A stretch of DNA of 64,000 bases from DATHXC01 sp035459965 (GTDB lineage: Bacteria > Pseudomonadota > Gammaproteobacteria > Burkholderiales > Methylophilaceae): the NCBI GenBank assembly GCA_035459965.1, contig DATHXC010000013.1, positions 1 through 64,000 of the forward strand. Direction: 5' to 3'. Under the pieces are notes generated by a model. That model did not search any database. It saw nothing but the letters and a program-made list of their open reading frames with translations, and was not told where the DNA came from. The number at the start of each line of letters is the position of its first letter. Within the stretch, counting starts at the first letter, position 1. Positions 25,758-34,853 of the stretch are shown in pieces. Both the position numbers and the translations under genes were made by a program.

Positions 25758-26066
25758 TTAGAGCTCCAGGTAAACCGTACCATCTTCTACTTTTACCGCG
25801 AAACAAGCAGTATGGCCCTCATCCGGTTCTTCGGCATTGCCGTCAGCCAGATGTATCTTCCAGCTATGCAATGGGCAGGCAACTTTGTCACCATATACGA
25901 TACCCTGGGACAGCGGACCACCTTTGTGCGGGCACTTGTCATGCAAGGCAAACACCTTGTCGTCGGCGGTACGGAATACAGCGATATCGCCTTTGCTGCT
26001 ACGTACCACTCTTGAACCCAGTTTGGGGATATCCTCAAGCGGGGTGATTTTGGTCCAGGTACTCAT
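25758..26066 (-). CDS. nirD: Nitrite reductase small subunit (Rieske-type)
   Basis: NirD is the small subunit of NADH-dependent assimilatory nitrite reductase. From the ATG at 26066, six bases after GGAG, it has 102 residues starting MSTWTKITPLEDIPKLGSRV; an ATG four codons earlier has no good site. A Rieske-like fold with CPHKGGPLSQG and CPLHSWKIHL is present. Both C-x-H pairs remain, so it may bind a [2Fe-2S] centre, whereas many NirD proteins have lost it. It is separated from nirB by two genes. Confidence 0.93.
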   Translation of the reverse strand: MSTWTKITPLEDIPKLGSRVVRSSKGDIAVFRTADDKVFALHDKCPHKGGPLSQGIVYGDKVACPLHSWKIHLADGNAEEPDEGHTACFAVKVEDGTVYLEL

Positions 26067-26129
26067 ACTATTCTCCATTACTTCAAAACTAAAAATTGAT
26101 CCAGCAAGCTACTTAAGATCAGATAAAAA

Positions 26130-27884
26130 TCAGGAAACCAGCAGCAAATAGATCAGCAGGAAATTCACTACCATCGAGAAGATGGCAATCCATTGCCATT
26201 TCACCAGCCTGGCCCTGGCAATCAACGGTGTGCGCTGTTGCGCCGCGATGGGTTTCAGTTCCCCGTGTTCGAGTGCCAACAGCATTTCTTCCGCAGTTTC
26301 AAAACGAGCTGCGGGTTCACGTGCCACGGCTTTCAGCACGATATTCTCCAGCCAGCTTGGAATCTCGGGGCGGTAGCGTGTTGGCGCTAGTGGCTCACTA
26401 AAGCGCGGATGCTGGAAAGGCTCGATCTCGCCATAGGGGTAGCGGCGGGTCAGCAGGTGATACAAGGTCACGCCTGCGGCATAAATATCAGTGCTTACAT
26501 TCGCCGTAGCACCTTCAAACAGTTCTGGCGCCATAAAGCTGGGTGTGCCAGGGTTTTGCATGCCAGCAGGGCTGCCGGTGCTGGCGTTCAGCGCTACGCC
26601 GAGGTCCAGTATGCGCAGGTTCTGGTCAGTGCCGATGTGGATATTGGCGGGTTTAATGTCGCGGTGAATGATATTGAGCCTGTGCAGTATGCCCAGGCCA
26701 CGCATCAGGTCGGCGCCAATTTTTGCTGCGCCATTCACGCTGAAATGGTGACCGCTGGCGATGCGTTGCTGCAAGGTCGCACCTTCATGCCAGCTCATTA
26801 CATAGTATAAGTGACGGCGGTTTTCCAGCGAACGTGGCAGCACTTGTGGCACATATTTGGAAACTACACGCTTGGCCAGCCACTCTTCGTTCATCAGTGC
26901 CTGACAGCTATCCACATCGTTGGCTAATATTGGCTGCAGCGTTTTTAGTACAAATAGCTGACTATTCTCGGTGTTGCGCACTTTGTAGATAATACTGGCA
27001 CGCGATTCGTGCAAAATCCCCTCGACAGCAAATATGTCGAGCGTATCACCCACTTTAAGCTTGGGCGGCACCGGCAGGGTTTTGGCATCGGCGAGCGAGG
27101 CATAGATGGAGTCCTCGCCTATCTCCTGTATCTTCACTACCAGCACCGTGGCGTTGTCCTGGCCATTCTGTGCAATTGCCTGTTTAGTGAGCTGGTCGCA
27201 GATCATTTGCGGGTTATCAAACAGGTTAAGCGCGCTATGGATAGCCTGTTCGCCGACTACATCCCATACCCCGTCTGTCATCAGTGCAAAAGTGTCGCCA
27301 GGCTTGATGTCGCCTTCCGCAAAATCCACAGCCAGGTGTTGGTCCAGCCCCACGGCACGTTTCAGCACATGGCGCATATCAGGTCTGTCCCAGACATGGT
27401 CAGTGGTGAGCTGTTCCAGCTTGCCGTCCCGCAAGCGATATGCACGGGTATCACCTATATGCGCTAGATAGTAGCGCTGGCCGCGAAATACCAGTAACGA
27501 CAGAGTAGTCGCCATGCCTGCCAGATCACGGTTGGCCGCAGCCTGCGCCAGTACCCAGCGGTTGGCGGCGGTCAGCACTTTATCGAGTGCTGTGTGTGGC
27601 TCCCAGGTATCGGGCGTGGCGTAGTAGTCAGAGAGCACGCTGCGCACTGTCATTTCGGCCGCCTCTCGGCCACCTGCATTGCCGCTGACGCCGTCGGCTA
27701 CCGCTACCAATGCGCCCTTGGTGGCCAGCCGATCATCTGTCGGCGTAACAACACCAGCGTAATCCTCATTGCGCGGGCGTGGCCCGACCAGGCTACTTTG
27801 CCCCACGACGATCTTTAAAGACAGCGCAGTGGCAGGTGCCACGTATAAATGCGTTTGCTTTAAAGATATTTTGGTTGAAGGCAC
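26130..27884 (-). CDS. PP2C phosphatase / Ser-Thr kinase fusion in nitrate operon
   Basis: A 584-residue fusion protein. Residues 25-255 are a PP2C phosphatase (RNED at 38-41, AVADGVSG near 61-68, HIGDTRAYR, MTDGVWD, GQDNAT). Residues 285-540 are a protein kinase: lysine in VLKTL (314), HRDIKPAN (407-414) and DLG (427-429) instead of the usual DFG, then FMAPELF. A C-terminal membrane span follows (about 565-584), so both domains face the cytoplasm. Such proteins recur in proteobacterial nitrate assimilation loci, but their target is unknown to me. Control of transport or reductase activity is plausible. Confidence 0.9.
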   Translation of the reverse strand: MPSTKISLKQTHLYVAPATALSLKIVVGQSSLVGPRPRNEDYAGVVTPTDDRLATKGALVAVADGVSGNAGGREAAEMTVRSVLSDYYATPDTWEPHTALDKVLTAANRWVLAQAAANRDLAGMATTLSLLVFRGQRYYLAHIGDTRAYRLRDGKLEQLTTDHVWDRPDMRHVLKRAVGLDQHLAVDFAEGDIKPGDTFALMTDGVWDVVGEQAIHSALNLFDNPQMICDQLTKQAIAQNGQDNATVLVVKIQEIGEDSIYASLADAKTLPVPPKLKVGDTLDIFAVEGILHESRASIIYKVRNTENSQLFVLKTLQPILANDVDSCQALMNEEWLAKRVVSKYVPQVLPRSLENRRHLYYVMSWHEGATLQQRIASGHHFSVNGAAKIGADLMRGLGILHRLNIIHRDIKPANIHIGTDQNLRILDLGVALNASTGSPAGMQNPGTPSFMAPELFEGATANVSTDIYAAGVTLYHLLTRRYPYGEIEPFQHPRFSEPLAPTRYRPEIPSWLENIVLKAVAREPAARFETAEEMLLALEHGELKPIAAQQRTPLIARARLVKWQWIAIFSMVVNFLLIYLLLVS

Positions 27885-27912
27885 AGCGCTCTCGTTTTTG
27901 AATAACGCAAGG

Positions 27913-29124
27913 TTACACTTTAGCAGAGGTCATGGTGGCAGAGCCCCATGTTGTGCGCCAGCGGGTTTTTACACCCATCAGTCCGATCATCGCCAGTATC
28001 GCCAACGCGGAGAAAATCAAAAGCCCGACCTGATAGCTGCCGGTGACCTGCTTGGAATACCCCAGGCTGGAAGCCAGATAGAAACCGCCCACGCCGCCTG
28101 CCATGCCGATCAGGCCTGTCATGACACCGATCTCCTTGCGGAAACGCTGCGGAACCAGCTGGAATACTGCGCCATTGCCCATGCCCAGTGATAGCATCGC
28201 GGCTACCACGACGGCCAGGCCCGTGTATTGTTGTTCCATGCCGAAACTCAGGATGAACAGGAACAATGCTGCCGATGCATACATGACAGTCAAGGTGCGG
28301 ATGCCACCTATACGGTCAGCCAGATTGCCGCCGAAGGGACGTACCAGCGAGCCTGCGAATACGCAGGCAGCTGTGAAGTAGCCTGCATGCACAGGTGACA
28401 AACCGTATTGGTCGTGGAAATAGATGGTGAGCGAAGAGGCCATCCCTACAAAGCCGCCGAAGGTCACGCTGTAGAAGAACATGAACCACCAGGCATCTTT
28501 ATCCTTGAGCACGGCCAGGTACTGGCTCAGGGATTTACCGGCTGGTGCATCAGGTGCATCCTTGGCAAATATCAGGTAAACCACAAGTGCGAAAGTCAGC
28601 GGGATAATCGCCAGCCCGAATACATTATTCCAGCCAAAGGCAATTGCCAGCCCTGGCGCAAACAATGCAGCCAATGCGGTGCCGGAATTACCTGCGCCGG
28701 CAATTCCCAGGGCCGTGCCCTGGTGTTCCGGTGGATACCAGCGTGATGCCAGCGGCAGGGCGACGGCAAAGGCCGAGCCAGCCACGCCGAGGAACACACC
28801 TAGTAGCAAAGTATGCTGGTAGCTATGGATGCCATGCAGCCAGGCCACAGCCAAAGCCAAGATCACGATCACCTGGCCGATCAGTCCGGCCATTTTTGGC
28901 TTGATCTGATCCACCAGCACGCCCATCACGATGCGTAGCATTGCGCCTGCCAGTACTGGCGTTGCGACCATCAGGCCTTTTTGCGCCGGGGATAGTTGCA
29001 GATCGGTAGCGATCTGCACCGCCAGCGGGCCCAATAGCACCCACACCATGAAGCTCAGGTCGAAATACAGGAACGCTGAAAATAATGTGGGCTTGTGGCC
29101 CGCCTGCCAGAAACTTTTTTGCAT
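27913..29124 (-). CDS. MFS nitrate/nitrite transporter (NarK/NasA family)
   Basis: A 403-residue major facilitator protein with about 12 membrane spans. Nitrate-signature-like glycine-rich segments are present (GVAGSAFAVALPLASRWYPP in the first half and GMAGGVGGFYLASSLGY in the second). It would import nitrate or exchange nitrite. The operon also encodes an ABC nitrate importer, so uptake is doubled, perhaps for different affinities. It lies 36 bases after nirB. Confidence 0.92.
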   Translation of the reverse strand: MQKSFWQAGHKPTLFSAFLYFDLSFMVWVLLGPLAVQIATDLQLSPAQKGLMVATPVLAGAMLRIVMGVLVDQIKPKMAGLIGQVIVILALAVAWLHGIHSYQHTLLLGVFLGVAGSAFAVALPLASRWYPPEHQGTALGIAGAGNSGTALAALFAPGLAIAFGWNNVFGLAIIPLTFALVVYLIFAKDAPDAPAGKSLSQYLAVLKDKDAWWFMFFYSVTFGGFVGMASSLTIYFHDQYGLSPVHAGYFTAACVFAGSLVRPFGGNLADRIGGIRTLTVMYASAALFLFILSFGMEQQYTGLAVVVAAMLSLGMGNGAVFQLVPQRFRKEIGVMTGLIGMAGGVGGFYLASSLGYSKQVTGSYQVGLLIFSALAILAMIGLMGVKTRWRTTWGSATMTSAKV

Positions 29125-29160
29125 GATATTTCCTTATTGAATGCGATACAGGTACTGGAT

Positions 29161-31602
29161 TTAAACTGCAATGATCTCGAACTGCTTGTGCTCGTTACGC
29201 TTCTGCACACGCTCAGCCCATGGATCTACCGAGCCTTGCAATGCATATATCAGGCGTTCATAAGCGGCTTTGCGGCCTTCTGCATCTTCCAGCACGCGCT
29301 GCTTCACATATTCCATGCCTACCCGTTCTATCCAATGCACGGTGCGATCCAGGTAGCGTGCTTCTTCGCGGTAGATCTGGATAAAAGCGCCTGAGTATTC
29401 CAGCACCTCTTCCGCGTTTTTTACCTTGCACAGGAAATGCGCAACTTCGGTCTTGATACCGCCGTTACCACCCACGTACATTTCCCAGCCCGAATCCACG
29501 CCGATAATGCCTACGTCTTTAATGCCGGATTCTGCGCAGTTGCGTGGGCAGGCGGATACCGCAAACTTAACCTTGTGTGGCGCCCACATGTGGTCAAAGG
29601 CTTTTTCAATGTCAATCCCCAACTGCGTGGAATTCTGCGTACCGAAACGGCAGAATTCAGAACCAACGCAGGTTTTGACGGTACGGATGCTCTTGCCGTA
29701 AGCATAGCCGGATGGCATGTCGAGATCAGCCCACATATCGATCAGGTCTTCTTTCTTCACGCCCAGCAAGTCGATACGCTGACCGCCGGTGACCTTCACC
29801 ATGGGCACGGCGTACTTGTCGGCCACGTCGGCAATTTTTCTTAATTGATCAGGCGTGGTCACGCCGCCGTACATGCGCGGAATCACCGAGTAGGTGCCAT
29901 CTTTCTGGATATTGGCATGCACGCGTTCGTTGATAAAGCGTGATTGCGGATCATCCACTGCCTCGTGTGGCCAGGTAGAAAGCAGATAGTAGTTGAGCGC
30001 TGGCCTGCAAGTGGCGCAGCCATTGGGTGTGCGCCATGCCATACCGCTCATGGCATCCGGGATGTTCAGGTATTTGTGGTCGCGGATAAGCTGGCGGACT
30101 TCTTCATGATTTTTATCTGTACAGCCGCACACCGCTTTGCTACTGGATGGGGCAGCGTAGCCACCACCCAGTGTTGAGGCAAGTATCTGCTCCACCAAAC
30201 CAGTGCAGGAGCCACAGCTTGAACCTGCCTTGGTTTGTTTCTTCACATCATCAATCGTGAACAGGCCTTGTTCCTTGATCGCCTTGACGATAGTGCCTTT
30301 GCACACCCCGTTACAGCCACATACTTCCATTTCGTTGGTCATGGCAGCCGCTTTGTCCTGGCCCTGGTGGCCGGTATTACCCAGGCTGTCCTGGCCGAAC
30401 ATCAGGTTATCGCGAATCTCGTGGATGAGCTTGCCATCACGCAGCATCTGGAAATACCAGGCACCGTCGGTGGTATCGCCATACAGCACGCTGCCGATGA
30501 TCTTGTCATCCTTGATCACCAGTTTCTTGTAAACGCCACCTACTGCATCATGCAACACGATCTCTTCGCGGCCATCGTCAGCTGCGCCTTCTCCGCTGGC
30601 AAAATCGCCTGCGGAGAACAGGTCGATGCCGGTGACCTTAAGCTTGGTGGATGTCACCGAGCCTTTATAGAGGCCGATACCAAAGTTGGCCAGGTGGGTG
30701 GCGCATACCTTGGCCATTTCAAATAGTGGCGCTACCAGGCCGTAGGAGATGCCACGATGCGCTACGCACTCGCCCACAGCGTAGACGCGTGGGTCGTAGG
30801 TTTGCATGGTGTCGTTGACCACAATGCCGCGATCACAATGGATACCGGCAGATTCTGCCAGTGCAAAATTGGGGCGTATGCCGATAGCCATCACTACCAG
30901 GTCAGCCTCCAGCTCAGTGCCGTCTTTGAGGCGTAGCGCCGTGACTCGGCCATTTTCGCCGACGATTTCCTGTGTTTCCTGACGCAGGATAAATTTCAGC
31001 TCTTTTTCTTCCAGCGATTTTTGCAGCATCTTGCCTGCAGTGCGATCCAGCTGTCTTTCCAGCAACCAGTCATTACGGTGTACCACGGTGACATCCATGC
31101 CCTGGATTTTCAGGCCATTGGCAGCCTCCAGGCCGAGCAGGCCGGCACCGATCACCACGGCTTTGGGGTGCTTGCCCGCAGTATCTATCATGATGTCGAC
31201 ATCCTTGATGTCGCGAAAGCCGATTACGCCCTGAAGGTCGGCACCGGGGACAGGTAACATGAACGGCTTGGAGCCAGTTGCCAGCAGCAGGCGGTCATAC
31301 TCCGCACTAGTACCATCTGCGCTGTAAACCACACGGTTTTTGCGGTCTATCTTATTGATGTACTTGCCAGTGTGCAGGATGATATTGTTTTCGGCATACC
31401 ATTCACGGCTATTGAGAATAATGTCATCAATCGTCTGTTCGCCAGCCAGTACCGGTGACAGCATGATGCGGTTGTAATTGGGGTAGGGCTCATCGCCGAA
31501 TACCGTGATGTCATAAAGGTCGGGGGCGATCTTGAGTAGCTCTTCCACTACGCGCATGCCTGCCATCCCGTTACCTACCACTACTAGTTTCATTTTTTGC
31601 AT
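29161..31602 (-). CDS. nirB: NADH-dependent nitrite reductase large subunit
   Basis: NirB reduces nitrite to ammonium. The 813 residues contain an FAD/NADH domain (VVGNGMAGMRVVEELL at the start), BFD-like [2Fe-2S] domain(s) (CGCNGVCKGT with SSCGSCTGLV, about 425-465, and a second cysteine group after it), and the sulfite/nitrite reductase half. The siroheme-[4Fe-4S] ligands are in CVGSEFCRFGTQ and ACPRNCAESG. Start after CGGAGAAGCAATT. Placed next to cobA, which supplies siroheme. Confidence 0.97.
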   Translation of the reverse strand: MQKMKLVVVGNGMAGMRVVEELLKIAPDLYDITVFGDEPYPNYNRIMLSPVLAGEQTIDDIILNSREWYAENNIILHTGKYINKIDRKNRVVYSADGTSAEYDRLLLATGSKPFMLPVPGADLQGVIGFRDIKDVDIMIDTAGKHPKAVVIGAGLLGLEAANGLKIQGMDVTVVHRNDWLLERQLDRTAGKMLQKSLEEKELKFILRQETQEIVGENGRVTALRLKDGTELEADLVVMAIGIRPNFALAESAGIHCDRGIVVNDTMQTYDPRVYAVGECVAHRGISYGLVAPLFEMAKVCATHLANFGIGLYKGSVTSTKLKVTGIDLFSAGDFASGEGAADDGREEIVLHDAVGGVYKKLVIKDDKIIGSVLYGDTTDGAWYFQMLRDGKLIHEIRDNLMFGQDSLGNTGHQGQDKAAAMTNEMEVCGCNGVCKGTIVKAIKEQGLFTIDDVKKQTKAGSSCGSCTGLVEQILASTLGGGYAAPSSSKAVCGCTDKNHEEVRQLIRDHKYLNIPDAMSGMAWRTPNGCATCRPALNYYLLSTWPHEAVDDPQSRFINERVHANIQKDGTYSVIPRMYGGVTTPDQLRKIADVADKYAVPMVKVTGGQRIDLLGVKKEDLIDMWADLDMPSGYAYGKSIRTVKTCVGSEFCRFGTQNSTQLGIDIEKAFDHMWAPHKVKFAVSACPRNCAESGIKDVGIIGVDSGWEMYVGGNGGIKTEVAHFLCKVKNAEEVLEYSGAFIQIYREEARYLDRTVHWIERVGMEYVKQRVLEDAEGRKAAYERLIYALQGSVDPWAERVQKRNEHKQFEIIAV

Positions 31603-31639
31603 AATTGCTTCTCCGGTATTACCTGAATTTTTAGCTGCC

Positions 31640-32401
31640 TCAGGCAGCCACTGCTACATCATCGACGCACTGATTGCTTGTCTTCATCACTTGTGCCAAT
31701 CGAACTACATCGCCCACCACGATAATCGCGGGGCTTGCCAAACCTTGCTGCTGTATCGCCATCGGCAGCATGCCCAGCGTGCTGATGACTTGTTGCTGCT
31801 CGGGCAGTGTGCCTTGTTGTATTGCCGCAGCGGGCATGTCGGCAGAAAGCCCGGCCACGATTAACTCAGATACGATAGATGGCAGGTGCTTCATGCCCAT
31901 GTAGATCACCAGCGTAGTACCGCCTTGTGCGAGCGCTTTCCAGTTCTGCTCAGACCCATCTTGGGTGTGGCCTGTGACAAAAGTTACCCCTGGTGCGTAA
32001 CCGCGATGGGTCACTGGGATGCCGATGCTGGCTGGTACAGCCATGCCACTGGTAATGCCGGGAATGATTTCGACATCAATACCGGCATTGCGCATTGCCA
32101 GCATTTCTTCGCCACCACGACCGAACATGAACGGGTCGCCGCCTTTCAAGCGCACCACAGTCTGGCCTTGCTCGGCAAGGGCTACCATCATGCGTTCGAT
32201 AAAGTGTTGGGGCGTGGATTTGCAGCCGCCGCGTTTGCCCACTTCAATCACGCGAGCCTGTGGTGCGTGCTTCAACAGCTCGCGGTTAACCAGGTCGTCC
32301 AGCAGGATCACATCTGCCGTTTGCAGTGCCTTGACTGCTTTCAGCGTAATCAGATCTGGGTCGCCAGGGCCTGCACCAATCAGAAAAACTTTACCTGTCA
32401 T
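31640..32401 (-). CDS. cobA: Uroporphyrinogen-III C-methyltransferase
   Basis: The enzyme makes precorrin-2, the precursor of siroheme, from uroporphyrinogen III and SAM. From ATG 32401 it has 254 residues starting MTGKVFLIGAGPGDPDLITL, the family start. An upstream ATG at 32452 has a better ribosome binding site and would add 17 residues, so the start is not certain. Other motifs: VRLKGGDPFMFGRGGEE and GITSGMAVPASIGIPVTHRG. No CysG oxidase/chelatase domain is fused; those steps must be encoded elsewhere. Its role here is to supply NirB cofactor. Confidence 0.94.
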   Translation of the reverse strand: MTGKVFLIGAGPGDPDLITLKAVKALQTADVILLDDLVNRELLKHAPQARVIEVGKRGGCKSTPQHFIERMMVALAEQGQTVVRLKGGDPFMFGRGGEEMLAMRNAGIDVEIIPGITSGMAVPASIGIPVTHRGYAPGVTFVTGHTQDGSEQNWKALAQGGTTLVIYMGMKHLPSIVSELIVAGLSADMPAAAIQQGTLPEQQQVISTLGMLPMAIQQQGLASPAIIVVGDVVRLAQVMKTSNQCVDDVAVAA

Positions 32402-32482
32402 CACATTCTGCCAATTATCTAGTACTAAAAGTAGTTGCAAGGAATGGGTCATTACAGCCCATTCCTCATGAGTATTAACTGA

Positions 32483-33877
32483 TTAAAACGTGTACATCGC
32501 TGTCAGCCACAGTTTCTCGGTATCACGAATACGCCCGGCTGCATTGGCTACTGCGCTGGCACGGTATTGGTCATCTTCCGTGTATTTACCGTATTCAATC
32601 TTGGTCATGATGTTTTTGCTGTAGTTGTAAGTCACTGCAGCATTCCACTCTTTACCGTAGCGATCACCCTTGCCGCCGCCAACCTGGTTGAAGTCCTTGT
32701 CAGAATCAAACACATGAAAGTCGGTGTAGAACAGAAAATCACCATAACGATAGGTAGCGGTGACAAAGTTGTCACGAATACCTTCTTTAGGCGTAGTCAA
32801 GAATTTATCGACCCAGCCCTGGAACAGGTGATTGGTGCCGAATGGGGTCTGGAATGCATACTGGCCATTATTGCTGGAGAGCAATTCCTGATCTGCACGG
32901 ATGGAGAAATTGTCGATACCGGCTCCGCCGCCAATTTTGTAGTAATGCGCGTCAATACGGTCATCACCACCTGAATAATCGGTTTGCTTGGCGTATTCGG
33001 CGGTGTAAAGTGCGCGCAGATTGGGGTTGAATGGATGTATGCCATCTAGGCGCAGGCCGAAAGTCTTGTTGCCCTGGTCGGCATTTACATTGGTAGTGCC
33101 AGCAGGCGCATTGAGTGCTGCCGGGCCGAACCAGCCATTACCGAAACCGAGGTCCGTAAAGTTGGAAAGGTAACCATAGCCCACTAAAAATTCGGTAGGT
33201 GAAATGCGGTATTTCACGTTGGCAATGTCCAGATCGCCACCGCGCTGCTTGGTGGTAATCTGCGTGACTTCTTCAAAGTGGGCGAGGAACACTTCGGTGT
33301 CAGGAATGCTCTTGTTGAGTACAGATACACCGTCGAATACCTGCATAACCTGGCGGTAAGCGATATCGCCGATAAAGCGTACGTTGTCCAGGTTCAGCTG
33401 CTGACGGCCGAGGCGGAACTTGGTGTTCTTGATGCCAGTCCAGTCGATGTAAAGCTGGTTAATGTCAGTGAAGTTGGGATCCACGATAAATGGATATTCT
33501 TCGCGGCCTTTTTCATTAATATTGTTGCGACGGTCGTTGTAGTTATCGACAAGCTTGGTGACACCGATCAGTTGTGCGCCAAAGCTGAAGTTATGAAATG
33601 GCGCGGTTTGCCAGCCAACCAGGCTGCGTAAGGTCAGGCCTTCTGCATCTTTGAGGGGCTGGGTATTCTTAGGTGCCTGGCCATTGCCATCCTGGTCTAC
33701 GGTCTCGTAGCGTAGACGGAAACTGCTCAGGTTTTTGCCGCCTTTGACGGCATCCATAAAGGTATATTCAGGCAACACTTCCAATTCCTCAGCCTGTACT
33801 AATGGGCTTGCTACGCTGATGCCGAACAATGCGGCGATATAAACTTGACGCAGCTTGAATCTCATATTAACTTGCAT
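32483..33877 (-). CDS. Outer-membrane porin, alginate-export (AlgE-like) family
   Basis: A 464-residue protein with a signal peptide (cleavage likely after PLVQA, residue 29) and a beta-barrel body rich in aromatic strand ends. It has the family-type segments RLRYETVDQDGNG and KFRLGRQQLNLDNVRFIG and ends in an aromatic residue (MYTF), the usual outer-membrane insertion signal. ATG 33877 follows AAGGAG. In this operon it may admit nitrate through the outer membrane; this is an inference from position. Confidence 0.85.
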   Translation of the reverse strand: MQVNMRFKLRQVYIAALFGISVASPLVQAEELEVLPEYTFMDAVKGGKNLSSFRLRYETVDQDGNGQAPKNTQPLKDAEGLTLRSLVGWQTAPFHNFSFGAQLIGVTKLVDNYNDRRNNINEKGREEYPFIVDPNFTDINQLYIDWTGIKNTKFRLGRQQLNLDNVRFIGDIAYRQVMQVFDGVSVLNKSIPDTEVFLAHFEEVTQITTKQRGGDLDIANVKYRISPTEFLVGYGYLSNFTDLGFGNGWFGPAALNAPAGTTNVNADQGNKTFGLRLDGIHPFNPNLRALYTAEYAKQTDYSGGDDRIDAHYYKIGGGAGIDNFSIRADQELLSSNNGQYAFQTPFGTNHLFQGWVDKFLTTPKEGIRDNFVTATYRYGDFLFYTDFHVFDSDKDFNQVGGGKGDRYGKEWNAAVTYNYSKNIMTKIEYGKYTEDDQYRASAVANAAGRIRDTEKLWLTAMYTF

Positions 33878-33942
33878 TTGTTGCTCCTTTTTTCGCGAAA
33901 ATGGGTAACTAGTACGCTAGTGTTTACTACATTGGAGTACGG

Positions 33943-33982
33943 GGCCTGTCCTGAAATGTCCGTTTCAAGCCAGGCCTTTTTT
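33943..33982 (+). terminator. Terminator-like hairpin reading on the + strand, with no + gene
   Basis: GGCCTG (33943-33948) pairs with CAGGCC (33971-33976), and inside it TGAAA (33952-33956) pairs with TTTCA (33963-33967). A run of six T follows on the + strand. All nearby genes are on the - strand. In - orientation the stem lies between nrtD and the porin gene with the A run first, so it would not terminate the operon. It may block antisense transcripts or act as an mRNA stabiliser. Confidence 0.55.
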
Positions 33983-34008
33983 CTTTGCATCAATTGCTAA
34001 AAATTGCA

Positions 34009-34845
34009 TCAGGCTGCCTTGGCATGGCGTTCGTAGAGGAAGCGCAATACTTCAGCCCGTAAGTGGTTGTAAGCAGCATCTTCTGCCAGCTCCAGGCGCT
34101 TTCTCGGGCGCTCCAGATCCACCGTCAGAATCTCACCGATACCTGCCCCTGGGCCGTTGGTCATCATCACGATGCGGTCAGACAGCAACACGGCCTCATC
34201 TACATCGTGCGTCACCATTACTGCAGTCGCGCCCGATTTCGCCATGATGCCCATCAGCTCGTCCTGTAGCTTGGCGCGGGTAAGTGCATCCAGTGCGCCA
34301 AATGGCTCATCCAGTAACAGCACTTTCGGCTCCATCGCCAGTGCACGGGCAATGCCCACGCGCTGCTTCATGCCGCCTGAGATTTCGTTCGGGCGTTTGT
34401 CTACCGCGTGGGATAAGCCAACCAACTCCATTACCGCCTGAGTGCGTGCCTGTAACTCTGGCTTGGATTCGGTACTGCCGAATACACGTTCAACAGCCAG
34501 GTACACGTTCTCTGAGCAGGTTAGCCATGGCAGCAATGAGTGGTTCTGAAACACGACTGCACGCTCCGGGCCGGGGCCGCCGATTTCGCGACCAGCACAG
34601 AACAACAGGCCATCCGTTGGGTGTAACAGCCCTGCAATCAGGTTAAGTACGGTGGATTTTCCACAGCCGGAGTGGCCAATTAGCGAGATGAACTCACCTT
34701 CCTTGATATTGAGGTTGATATCGCGCAAGGCCTCGAAAGTGCCTTTTTTGGTAGCGAAAGACATATTTACGTGTTCCAGCTGAACGTATCTTTCCTGCTT
34801 AATGATTTTATCTTGGGCTATTTTGTCTTGAGTGGTATTTTCCAT
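34009..34845 (-). CDS. nrtD: Nitrate ABC transporter ATP-binding protein
   Basis: The ATPase of the nitrate/nitrite importer, 278 residues from ATG 34845. An ATG two codons upstream is too close to AGGA. Motifs in order: Walker A GHSGCGKST, Q-loop FQNHSLLPWL, signature ISGGMKQRVGIARA, Walker B VLLLDEPFGALD and the H-loop VTHDVDE. It lacks the NrtA-like C-terminal domain of cyanobacterial NrtC. It works with NrtB and NrtA encoded directly upstream. Confidence 0.95.
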   Translation of the reverse strand: MENTTQDKIAQDKIIKQERYVQLEHVNMSFATKKGTFEALRDINLNIKEGEFISLIGHSGCGKSTVLNLIAGLLHPTDGLLFCAGREIGGPGPERAVVFQNHSLLPWLTCSENVYLAVERVFGSTESKPELQARTQAVMELVGLSHAVDKRPNEISGGMKQRVGIARALAMEPKVLLLDEPFGALDALTRAKLQDELMGIMAKSGATAVMVTHDVDEAVLLSDRIVMMTNGPGAGIGEILTVDLERPRKRLELAEDAAYNHLRAEVLRFLYERHAKAA

Positions 34846-34853
34846 GATCATTC

